A stretch of DNA of 64,000 nt from Kutzneria kofuensis. GTDB taxonomy: Bacteria > Actinomycetota > Actinomycetes > Mycobacteriales > Pseudonocardiaceae. This document shows, one piece after another, positions 42,213 to 50,355 of this stretch. How positions within the stretch are numbered: position 1 is the stretch's first letter; each line of letters begins with the position of its first letter. The DNA lies in the NCBI RefSeq assembly GCF_014203355.1, contig NZ_JACHIR010000001.1:6326038-6390037 (forward strand), written 5' to 3'. The position numbers were made by a program, and so were the translations under genes. The notes below the pieces were generated by a model. The model was not told the DNA's origin, did no database searches, and saw only the letters and a list, made by a program, of their open reading frames with translations.

Positions 42213-45158
42213 TTACAGGGCACCGAGTCCGTTGGGCGTGCCGAGGCCGGTCGGGCCGTCGTATCCCGTGCCGGCGGTGCACAGGTAGTCACCGCCGCAG
42301 TCCCAGTGCTTGTTGCTGCCGGTCGTCACGTCGTTCAGCGCGCTGGTGTGCTGGTAGATGTACTTGGCGTTGCCCAGTTTCGCGGCGTTGCCGGCCAGCG
42401 CGATCATGGACGCGATGATCGGCGAGGACGCGCTCGTGCCGCCGGAGACGTACCACTCGCCGCTGGAATAGACGGCGGGACCGGTGGCCGGGTCGGCGAC
42501 CGCCGAGATGTCCGCGATCGTCCTGTTCGGACAGTTCTTGTCCTTCTGCCACGACGGCTTGGCCACGTAACCGGAACAGCCGGAGCCGGCCTTCTGCCAC
42601 GCCGACTCGGTCCAGCCGCGGGCGTTGCCGGCCTTGGTGAGCGTGGTGCCGCCGACGGAGATCACCGTGCTCAGCGACGCCGGCCAGCTGGCCTCCAGGA
42701 AGCCGGAGTCACCGCTGGATGCGGTGATCGCGACACCTGGCTTGGCGAAGTCGGCGGCGTGCGACATCGAGCTGGTGCTCTCGTCGCCGCCGAAGCTGTT
42801 CGACACCGCGACCGCGCCCGAGGCAGTGGCGGCCGTCTCGGCCCTGGCCAGGTCGACGGTGTCGGAACTGTTGGCCTCCACCAAAACGATGTGGCAGGCC
42901 GGGCATACGGCGCTGACCATGTCCAGGTCCAGCGAGATCTCGTCGGTCCAGTCGTCCTCCGGGTCGACCGGCGGCAGCGGGGCGGTCTTGCCGTTCTGGT
43001 TGAGGAGCGTCAGGCAGCCGTTGGCGATCGTGCAGGCCGGCAGCCCGTAGGTCTGGCGGTAGACGGCGAGGTCGGCCTCGGCGGTGTCGTCGCCGTTCGC
43101 GTCCACGATCGCGACGGTGCCGTGCTTGGCGTCGGCCGGGATGTTGTACGCGGACTTGAGGTCGGCCGGCGAGAGGCCGTCCGGCAGCTTGGCCGCGGAC
43201 GGTTGCCACTTGGCCGCGGCGGCGAGGGCAAGGCAGCGAGCGTGGCCACGCTGTGCGTTGGCGCACACGGGATGGGCGCCGGCGGTGGGAATGGTGTCCT
43301 CATCGGACGGTGCCGTGGCGATGCCGTTCGGGGCGTTGACCAGGGCGGCGTTGTGCACGGTCTCGTCCAGGATGCTGCCGGCCTTGTCGACGGCATGGAA
43401 CCGCACCGCCAGGTAGCCGGGCTTGGTCTCGGCGGGCACGGTGAAGGCGCCGCGCGCGTGGTGGCCGTCGGTCAGCGTGACGGCCGTCGGCTGCCAGGTC
43501 TTGCCGTCGTCGTAAGAGACATCGGCGGTCACGGCGGCGACGTCCGAATCGGCCGCGCCGGACTGGTGGTGGAAGGTGAGCGACACAGTTGCCTTGCCGG
43601 GTGCGATGTTGTCGTGGCTGTCCTCGCTGAAACCCGCGCCGGCGAACAGGATCGGTACTGGACCGGTCGACGTGGTGGAGTCGAAGCCCCAGGCGATCTG
43701 GGTGTGTGTGGACAGGGCGGTGGTGTCGGTGCCGTGCGTCGCGTCGATGGCGTAGACGTAGTGGTGCCTGCCGGCGGCCAGCTTCTGGTCGAACTCGTAG
43801 CCCTCGGTGCCGCCGCTGTAGATCTGCTTGCCGTCCTCGGACAGCGTGGTCGGACCGTCGCTCCACTGGCCGATGTCGCCGGAGAAATCGGTGTCCATCA
43901 CGCCGATGCCGTGCAGGGTGTCGCCGTCACGGCAGAGGAAGCACGGACCGTCCACAGTCGACGGTGTCGGCGTGATCACGCCGCCTCGCCAGGTCAGCGA
44001 CACGTGCTGGCCGGGCTTGAGCGCCAGTGTGCGCTGAAGGTTGGTGTAGGGGCTGCCGTTGGGGTTGAAAGTGCCTTCGTAGTCGAAGGAGGCGTCCGTC
44101 GACACGTAGTGCCGGTCGGAGCTCGGCGCGTGTACGGGAACGTAAGGCGTGCTGGGCAGCGCCGGATTGCCGGGGCCCTGGCCGTGCAGCACGAAGTCGT
44201 CCCAGGTGATGGCGTTCTGGCTCGGCTGATCGGTCACGAAGGTGTTGTCGATCGTGGCCAGGCTCGAGGCGGCGACGTTGTAGGTCTGGTTGGCGCCGAT
44301 GGAGTCCGTCTTCGGCACGGCCAGGGCGTAGCTGTACGGGGCGATCGCGGCGGCGGGGGACACGCGGCGGCCGGCGGCGGAGTACTGCAGCGTGCCGTAC
44401 TTCGGCTTGGCCGCCTGGCCGACGTAGAACCGGGTCCCGGCCAGCGCACCGATGTCCAGGGTGGCCAGCTTCGTGCCGAGACCGCGGCTCCAGCCGATGA
44501 CAGTGGCGCTTTCGACGCTGGGCAGCGGCGTCGTGAACGACACCGGCGATGCCTTGCGGCCGTCGAGAGCGACCGTGGTGCCGGCGGTCGGCACGGTGAC
44601 GTCGGTGACCGACAGGAGTTCCGTCTCGGTCGGGTTGTCGTTGGCGTCGGTCTCGAAGGCGGCGACGGCGACGCTGTAATGCCCGGCCGGCACGGCAATG
44701 CGTGAATCGCCGGTGAACATCAGGCCGTCCCACATCGCCCGGCCCGGGTCATCGGTGTTGATCACGACGACCTCGGCCGCCTGCACCGGCTTGCCCTCGT
44801 GGTCCACGGCGGTGACGTGCAGCGGCGCCATCACGTAGTTCGGGTGCGCGGCGGCGGGTTTCGGCCCGCCGATCTCGAACGCGTCCAGCGAGCTGATGTG
44901 ACCGATCGCGCTGGCCGGCACGACGGTCGGGCGGCCGTCCAGCCACGTCGTGACGGCGGCCGCGCTGTGCCCCGGCGCGGGGAGGAAGTCGGCGCGGTCG
45001 CCCTGGATCCGCACCTGGTCCCCGGTCGGCAGCGCGTAGACGCCGGGCCGGACCGGCGGCGTGGCGGCCTGGGCGACCGGGGTGACCACGGCGGCGGCCG
45101 CGAGAACCAGTGGGGCGGCGGCGAAGCCGGCTGTCAGCCGGCGTCCGGTGAAGCGCAC
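42213..45158 (-). CDS. Secreted S53 (sedolisin) peptidase with large N-terminal extension
   Basis: 981 residues. A signal peptide (about 1-32) leads into some 600 residues of beta-rich extension without the usual Pro-kumamolisin propeptide signature, then the peptidase. The catalytic residues are E740 and D744 (DEISLDLD), D817 (SSGDSG) and S909 (GGTSASSP), in the right order and spacing for sedolisins, and the C-terminal TGTGYDGPTGLGTP resembles the calcium site region. Such enzymes cleave proteins at acidic pH outside the cell. GTG 45158 follows CGGAG, with a promoter at 45229-45258. Confidence 0.9.
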   Translation of the reverse strand: MRFTGRRLTAGFAAAPLVLAAAAVVTPVAQAATPPVRPGVYALPTGDQVRIQGDRADFLPAPGHSAAAVTTWLDGRPTVVPASAIGHISSLDAFEIGGPKPAAAHPNYVMAPLHVTAVDHEGKPVQAAEVVVINTDDPGRAMWDGLMFTGDSRIAVPAGHYSVAVAAFETDANDNPTETELLSVTDVTVPTAGTTVALDGRKASPVSFTTPLPSVESATVIGWSRGLGTKLATLDIGALAGTRFYVGQAAKPKYGTLQYSAAGRRVSPAAAIAPYSYALAVPKTDSIGANQTYNVAASSLATIDNTFVTDQPSQNAITWDDFVLHGQGPGNPALPSTPYVPVHAPSSDRHYVSTDASFDYEGTFNPNGSPYTNLQRTLALKPGQHVSLTWRGGVITPTPSTVDGPCFLCRDGDTLHGIGVMDTDFSGDIGQWSDGPTTLSEDGKQIYSGGTEGYEFDQKLAAGRHHYVYAIDATHGTDTTALSTHTQIAWGFDSTTSTGPVPILFAGAGFSEDSHDNIAPGKATVSLTFHHQSGAADSDVAAVTADVSYDDGKTWQPTAVTLTDGHHARGAFTVPAETKPGYLAVRFHAVDKAGSILDETVHNAALVNAPNGIATAPSDEDTIPTAGAHPVCANAQRGHARCLALAAAAKWQPSAAKLPDGLSPADLKSAYNIPADAKHGTVAIVDANGDDTAEADLAVYRQTYGLPACTIANGCLTLLNQNGKTAPLPPVDPEDDWTDEISLDLDMVSAVCPACHIVLVEANSSDTVDLARAETAATASGAVAVSNSFGGDESTSSMSHAADFAKPGVAITASSGDSGFLEASWPASLSTVISVGGTTLTKAGNARGWTESAWQKAGSGCSGYVAKPSWQKDKNCPNRTIADISAVADPATGPAVYSSGEWYVSGGTSASSPIIASMIALAGNAAKLGNAKYIYQHTSALNDVTTGSNKHWDCGGDYLCTAGTGYDGPTGLGTPNGLGAL

Positions 45159-45228
45159 GCGAGAACTCCGTCCTGTGGCGGTGTCGTGACCGCTCGGGCG
45201 GGGCGGAGCCGCTGGCGAGCCGCTCTCA

Positions 45229-45258
45229 CTTCTACGAGAGACGGCGCCGATGCGTCAA
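45229..45258 (-). promoter_or_regulatory. Promoter of the S53 peptidase gene
   Basis: On the minus strand TTGACG (complement of 45253-45258), an 18-base spacer and TAGAAG (complement of 45229-45234) form a near-consensus promoter about 70 bases before the GTG. Confidence 0.6.
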
Positions 45259-45610
45259 GAGAGGGCTCGGAGTGTTTCGGGCAGATGTGGCCGTACGATG
45301 CCAACAGAACGGGCAAAACGGGCGATGACATCCGATGTTCAGACCAATTCACCGACGTGATCAGCGCGGACGTCGAATGATCGGCTCGACCGAACCGGGC
45401 GCTGGCCGCTCGGCGACCACCGCCCGCCGGTCGTCGCTCAGGGTCACGATCCGGCCGGAAACGAAGATCGCGATTGGCATCATGGACCGATGGCAACACA
45501 GCGCGACGCCGAGAAGCCGGCGCGCAAGATCATCCACCTGCACCGCCTGTTCGACCGCAAACCCGATGGGGCGCAACGGGAAAACCGCCGGGAAACCGAC
45601 TCCGACGCGG
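45259..45610. other. Intergenic stretch, perhaps one very small ORF
   Basis: About 350 bases of lower G+C than the flanks. A plus-strand ORF 45490-45648 (52 codons, ARKIIHLHRLFDRKPDG) has moderate third-position G/C but no ribosome-binding site and overlaps the Uma2 gene, so it is not called. Nothing else is supported. Confidence 0.4.
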
Positions 45611-46171
45611 TCAGCGACCGTACGGTGCGACCAGGTGGGCGGGACTGAGCATGGCCGAGAACGGCTCCGTCACCTCGACGATGTCGTCACCGACCGCGGT
45701 CACGATCTGGCTGTACACCCCGTCCCGCAGCGCCAGGCAGCGCAGCTCCGGCACCGCCGGATCCACCACCCAGTAGTTGGGGCAGCCGGCCTCCTGGTAC
45801 TTGGCCCGCTTGAGTTTCAGGTCGACCAGCCGGGTGCTGGGCGAGAGCACCTCCACCGCCAGCACCGGCACGCCGGCCAGGTGCGTCGGGGTGAAGTCCT
45901 CGCGCCGGCCGACCACGACGTCCGGGATGAACACCGTGTCGTCGGCGAGCACGACATCGACGGGGGCCGGCAGCACCTCCAGGTGCGCCGGGCAGTTCAT
46001 CGTCAGCGCGATCAGCAGCCGCGCGACGATGCGCTGGTGCAGTGGCCGGGGCGACGGGCTCATGACGAGCGTCCCGTCCACGAGTTCGTAGCGGTGCCCA
46101 TCATCTGGCATCGCCTCCAGGTCCGCCCGCCTCAGCGGCCTACCGTGGGGAAATGCAGGAACATCTCCCAT
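45611..46171 (-). CDS. Uma2-family endonuclease-fold protein
   Basis: 186 residues of the PD-(D/E)XK-like Uma2/DUF820 family. RYELVDGTLVMSPSP supplies the N-terminal acidic region, and VFIPDVVVGRRED and LAVEVLSPSTRLVDLKLKRA the nuclease-core D, E and K. Members are numerous in cyanobacteria and actinobacteria and rarely characterised; the target is unknown. AGGAGG lies seven bases before ATG 46171. Confidence 0.9.
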   Translation of the reverse strand: MGDVPAFPHGRPLRRADLEAMPDDGHRYELVDGTLVMSPSPRPLHQRIVARLLIALTMNCPAHLEVLPAPVDVVLADDTVFIPDVVVGRREDFTPTHLAGVPVLAVEVLSPSTRLVDLKLKRAKYQEAGCPNYWVVDPAVPELRCLALRDGVYSQIVTAVGDDIVEVTEPFSAMLSPAHLVAPYGR

Positions 46172-46517
46172 GGTGAGCCTCCTCGTGCCGACGATCCACC
46201 CGCCCGGCAGCGTACCCGCGGCGGACAGAGGCGACTTCCGCGCGAAATCCTCTTGAACCGACGGAGTTTAGCGACCCGACCGGCACAGCGCCGGTCCTGG
46301 TTGCCGCGATGATCACCGCCGCGCGCTGCGCACGGTAGCCGATTCGGCGGCAACCGTTGCGCCGCACGGGCGGTCGGCGGCTGTCCGGGTGATTTTGCCG
46401 GCAATAGCCCGAACGGCCGACTGTCGAGTATCTGCGCTGGCTGACGCCGTTCTCTTGCGACACGGTCGTGTCACGGTCGGCTACCGGGCGAGTCTCGCCA
46501 CCGACGCCAGGGTGAAA
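46172..46517. other. Intergenic stretch, nothing recognised
   Basis: About 345 bases between the Uma2 gene start and the stop of the MHS transporter. No frame has normal codon bias. The Uma2 promoter must lie here, but I see no clear hexamers or RNA. Confidence 0.4.
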
Positions 46518-47786
46518 CTACGTGAGGGTCTTGCCCTTGGTCTCCGGCAGCGTGAGCACCACCAGGAAGCCGATCACCGCGATCGCCGCGAGGTACCAGA
46601 AGAACAGCGTGGACAGGCCGGCCGCGGCCAGCGCGTTGATCACCAACGGCGCGGTGCCGCCGAGCAGTGCGACCGTGATGTTGTACCAGGCGCCGATGCC
46701 CAGCGCGCGGACCTCGGTCGGGAAAAGCTCGCTCATCAGCGCCGGCGCGATCGACGTCTGCGCCGTGTACAGGCCGAGCCCCACGCAGAACACCACCGTG
46801 AGACCGGCCACGCCCGGGCCGATCAGCGCCGACAAGGGGACGCTCAGCACCGCCGTCGCTCCCGTGAAGACGAGTAGCTGCGGCCTACGGCCGAACCGAT
46901 CAGCCAGTGCGCCCAACGGGTATTGCAGCGCGACGAACAGCGCCGTGCCGATGGACAACGCCAGGAACACGTCCTGCGCCGCCGCATGCCGGCTCGTCAC
47001 CGCGAACGGCGTCAACGCGCTGAAGTACGTGTAGTAGACCAGCGTCGACACCGCCGTCGTGCCGACCAGCCAGCCCACCGCCTTCGGGTGCTCCCGCAGG
47101 GTCGTGCGCAACGGGTGCGTCACCTTGATTTTGTTCTGCGCGAACGGTTCCGTCTCGCGGAGCGTGGTGCGCAGCACCAGCCCGACCAGCCCCAGCACGC
47201 CGCCCACCGCGAACGGGATCCGCCAGCCGTACGAGGTCAGCGTCGCCGTCGACATCGTGTGCGACAACAGGAAACCGAGCACCGACGCCAGCAGCACGGC
47301 CGAACCCGTTGAGATGTAGAAGAACGACGAGTAGCGGCCGCGGCGGTCCGGCGGCGCGATCTCCCCCAGGTACGCCGACGCGTTCGACACCTCACCGCCC
47401 AGCGACAACCCCTGGGCGATTCGCGCCAGCAGCAACAGCACCGGCGCCAGCCAGCCCGCCTGCTGGAAGCCCGGCAGCACCGCGATCAGCAGCGAGCCGC
47501 CGGCCATCAGCAGGATCGTGCCGATCATCGCCGGCTTGCGCCCCCGGACGTCGGCCCACCGCCCCAGCAGATAGCCGCCCAGTGGCCGGAAGAAGAAGGC
47601 CAGCGCGTAGGTCGCCGCGGTGTTGATCTGCGCCAGCACGTCGTTGCCGGCCGGGAAGAACACCTTCGCGAAGTAGATGCTGAACGTCGCGTAGATCGTC
47701 CAGTCGTACCACTCGATGGCGTTGCCGACCGACGCGGCGACCAGGACGCGGACCGGGAGCCGGTGGCGGCTGAGCTGCTCCGTCAT
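46518..47786 (-). CDS. Metabolite:H+ symporter (MHS) family MFS transporter
   Basis: 422 residues, twelve predicted helices. GNAIEWYDWTIYATFSIYFA in helix 1 and the loop GRWADVRGRKPAM are the MHS signature shared with KgtP, ProP and ShiA; RIAQGLSLGGEVSNASAYLG is the helix 4/5 motif. The substrate is likely a small organic acid or osmolyte taken up with a proton. ATG 47786 begins MTEQLSRHRLP. No obvious functional partner lies beside it. Confidence 0.92.
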   Translation of the reverse strand: MTEQLSRHRLPVRVLVAASVGNAIEWYDWTIYATFSIYFAKVFFPAGNDVLAQINTAATYALAFFFRPLGGYLLGRWADVRGRKPAMIGTILLMAGGSLLIAVLPGFQQAGWLAPVLLLLARIAQGLSLGGEVSNASAYLGEIAPPDRRGRYSSFFYISTGSAVLLASVLGFLLSHTMSTATLTSYGWRIPFAVGGVLGLVGLVLRTTLRETEPFAQNKIKVTHPLRTTLREHPKAVGWLVGTTAVSTLVYYTYFSALTPFAVTSRHAAAQDVFLALSIGTALFVALQYPLGALADRFGRRPQLLVFTGATAVLSVPLSALIGPGVAGLTVVFCVGLGLYTAQTSIAPALMSELFPTEVRALGIGAWYNITVALLGGTAPLVINALAAAGLSTLFFWYLAAIAVIGFLVVLTLPETKGKTLT

Positions 47787-47919
47787 GGCCGAATCGTGCC
47801 AGTCGTCGCTGTTCGCCGCTGGTTTGACAGTTGACGAACCGGGACTCTTCGGGACCGTTCGTTGACGTTTCGCGAGCGTGGGCAGAAGTCTGTGAGCACC
47901 TGACGAACGGAGATCGACG

Positions 47920-48573
47920 GTGCGCGACTTCCTCGACCGGCGGACCCTGTTGCGGTCGGCCGCCCTCACCGGCATCGCGCTCGGCGGCGCGGCGCTGGGC
48001 GCCGGCTCGGCCGCCGCGGTCACCGTCCCGACGATCAGCGGCTGCGCGGCCTGGGGCGCGCGGCCGCCCGCCGACCCACTCACCGTGCTGCCGCACAGGC
48101 CGGTGCGGATCCTCGTGCACCACACCGACACCCCGAACAGCACCGACTACTCGCAGGCGCACGCCTTCGCGCTGGCCCGGTCCATCCAGGACCACCACAT
48201 GGACGACAACCACTGGAGCGACACCGGCCAGCACTTCACCAACACCCGCGGCGGCTACCTGTTGGAGGGCCGGCACAACAGCCTGTCCACGCTGCGCGGC
48301 GGCACGGAGATCGTGCGGGCCGCACACTGCCCCGGCCAGAACGACATCGCGATCGGCATCGAGAACGAGGGCAACTACATGACCGTCCAGCCGCCGGCGA
48401 AGCTGTGGAACTCGCTGGTGACGCTGTGCGCGTACGTCTGCTCGCAGTACTCGATCTCGCCGAACGCCATCCAGGGCCACCGCGACTACCGCGACACCGA
48501 CTGTCCCGGCGACGTGCTCTATTCGATGTTGCCGCAGCTGCGCAAGGACGTTGCCAAGAAACTGGGAGGATAG
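47920..48573 (+). CDS. Tat-exported N-acetylmuramoyl-L-alanine amidase (PGRP/amidase_2)
   Basis: 217 residues. A twin-arginine signal (DRRTLLRSAALTGIALGGAA) exports the folded zinc enzyme, which cleaves the bond between muramic acid and the stem peptide. The zinc ligands are in VHHTDT, and GHRDYRDTDCPGD supplies the second histidine and the cysteine. GTG 47920 follows ACGGAG. A second cell-wall gene follows after two bases, so they form an operon. Confidence 0.92.
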   Translation: MRDFLDRRTLLRSAALTGIALGGAALGAGSAAAVTVPTISGCAAWGARPPADPLTVLPHRPVRILVHHTDTPNSTDYSQAHAFALARSIQDHHMDDNHWSDTGQHFTNTRGGYLLEGRHNSLSTLRGGTEIVRAAHCPGQNDIAIGIENEGNYMTVQPPAKLWNSLVTLCAYVCSQYSISPNAIQGHRDYRDTDCPGDVLYSMLPQLRKDVAKKLGG

Positions 48574-48575
48574 CC

Positions 48576-49067
48576 ATGATAGGCAAGGCATTACTGGTCG
48601 CGGCCGCGGTGCTGGGCCTCGGAGCCCCGATCGCCGTCGCCGCCCCCGCGGCCCCCGCCGCGGCGACCTGCGCGAGCCCCGCCACCAGCAACCCGCGCAC
48701 CTGCGCGCAGGCCGTCACCTGGGCCAAGAACCATGTCGGCGCGACCAGTTCCGACTACGACCACCGCTGCGACCACGTCGTCGCGCTCGCCTACGGCCGG
48801 TCCGCCAGCGGCCACGCCAGCGCCGCGCAGCACTGGAGCTCGATGCCGTCCCAGTACAAGCACTCCGGCACCACCGTGCCCGCCGGCGGCCTGGCGTTCT
48901 TCAGCATTCCCGGCAGCTCCTACGGCCACGTGATGATCTCCATCGGCGGCGGCAAGTTCGTCTCCAACGACATCGTGGCCGCCGGCAAGCTCAGCGAGAC
49001 CACGATCGCCACCATCCAGAGCAAGTGGGGCGGCCACTACCTGGGCTGGTCCAACCCCTGGTTCTAG
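48576..49067 (+). CDS. Secreted NlpC/P60- or CHAP-like protein
   Basis: 163 residues. A signal peptide (about 1-22, ending AVAA) is followed by a small papain-like domain: a cysteine in HRCDHVVALAYG, then AGGLAFFSIPG and the histidine in SYGHVMISIGGGKFVS. This order fits cysteine peptidases that cut peptidoglycan crossbridges, but the similarity is weak and activity is inferred. It lies two bases after the amidase gene behind GGGAGGA. Confidence 0.8.
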   Translation: MIGKALLVAAAVLGLGAPIAVAAPAAPAAATCASPATSNPRTCAQAVTWAKNHVGATSSDYDHRCDHVVALAYGRSASGHASAAQHWSSMPSQYKHSGTTVPAGGLAFFSIPGSSYGHVMISIGGGKFVSNDIVAAGKLSETTIATIQSKWGGHYLGWSNPWF

Positions 49068-50257
49068 AGTCGGCTCGGGACGCGGCTGCGGGCGGCGAGC
49101 CCGAACAGCAGGACGGGCAGCACCAGCAGGCCGGCGGCCAGGCTCAGGCCGCTGTAGGTGAGCAGTGACAGGACCACGCCGGACAGGGCGGCGCCGATCG
49201 CGCCGACGAGGCTCATGAGCAGATCGGAGACGCCCTGTACGGCTGGTCGTCGCGCCAGTTCAACGGAATCGGCGACGAGGGTCGAGCCGGCGACGGTGGA
49301 CATGGACCAACCGGTGCCGAGCACGATGAGGGCGACGGTCACCCGGGTCATGGAGTCGCCGGAGGTGGCGGCGAGCAGAACGGCCAGCACGAGCACGGCC
49401 TGGCCGGCCAAGGCGGTGCGGACGCGGCCCCAGCGGTCGGAGATCCAGCCCATCACCGGGGAAAGCGCGTACATGCCGGCGATGTGCAGGCTGATGGTGA
49501 GGCCGATGATCGTCAGGGTGGCGCCGTGTTCCTGCATGTGCACGGGAGTCATGGCCATCAGCGACACCATCACGGCATGTGAGAACGCGACGGTGGCCAC
49601 GCCGAGCCGGGCCGGCGCGGAGGATCTGAGGACCTCCCAGCCGACGCGCAGGTTGCGGCCGCGGGACCCGTTGCTGGCCAACGGATCGGGACGCAGCGCG
49701 ACGAACAGCACGACGGTGGCGACGGCGGCGGCCACCGCGGAGAACACGAACGGGCCGGAAAGCGGTGGGATGCCGAGGAATTCGGCGACCGAGGCGCCCG
49801 GCTTGGTCAGGTTCGGCCCGGCGACCGCGCCGATCGTGGACGACCACACGACCAGCGCCAGCGACCGGCCACGGTGGCGGGGATCGGCCAGGTCCGTGGC
49901 GGCGAAACGGGACTGAAGATTCGCGGCGTTGCCGGCGCCCATCAACAGCATCGCCGGAAGTGTCAACGGAAACGAGCGGCCGACCGCCGCCACGATCACC
50001 AGCACGGCGCCGAGCAGCGACACCACCCAGCCGAGGCTGAGCGCGAGCCGCCGCCCGCGCGCGGCCGCGATCCTGGCCAGGGGTAACGCCCACAGCGCGG
50101 CACCGAGCGTGCTCATCGTGGAAGCGCTGCCGGACCACGCGGCGGACCCGGACAGGTCGGCGGTGAGCACCGCGCCGACCGACACCGACGCGCCGATCCC
50201 GATGCTGCCGGCGATCTGCGCGGCCACCAGCACAGTCAGCGTTCTCCGTTGTGACAC
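49064..50257 (-). CDS. MFS transporter
   Basis: 397 residues, about twelve membrane helices. The loop ARIAAARGRRLALSLGW and WISDRWGRVRTAL in the second half are the MFS motifs. It resembles drug-efflux MFS proteins of the DHA group; the substrate is unknown. GTG 50257 was used. Its 3' end overlaps the convergent NlpC-like gene by four bases. Confidence 0.88.
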   Translation of the reverse strand: MSQRRTLTVLVAAQIAGSIGIGASVSVGAVLTADLSGSAAWSGSASTMSTLGAALWALPLARIAAARGRRLALSLGWVVSLLGAVLVIVAAVGRSFPLTLPAMLLMGAGNAANLQSRFAATDLADPRHRGRSLALVVWSSTIGAVAGPNLTKPGASVAEFLGIPPLSGPFVFSAVAAAVATVVLFVALRPDPLASNGSRGRNLRVGWEVLRSSAPARLGVATVAFSHAVMVSLMAMTPVHMQEHGATLTIIGLTISLHIAGMYALSPVMGWISDRWGRVRTALAGQAVLVLAVLLAATSGDSMTRVTVALIVLGTGWSMSTVAGSTLVADSVELARRPAVQGVSDLLMSLVGAIGAALSGVVLSLLTYSGLSLAAGLLVLPVLLFGLAARSRVPSRL

Positions 50258-50355
50258 GTGCCGACCTTAGATCGTGCACGGGCCGAAAGTCCTGCCATTA
50301 CGGGCAGTGACGCGAAGCGGGCATATCGCCCAGTATGCGGGAAGGTGACAAGTCG

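Noticed and set aside
45490-45648. 52-codon plus-strand ORF with moderate coding bias
   Set aside because: It has no ribosome-binding site or leaderless promoter, overlaps the Uma2 gene and resembles no family I know.
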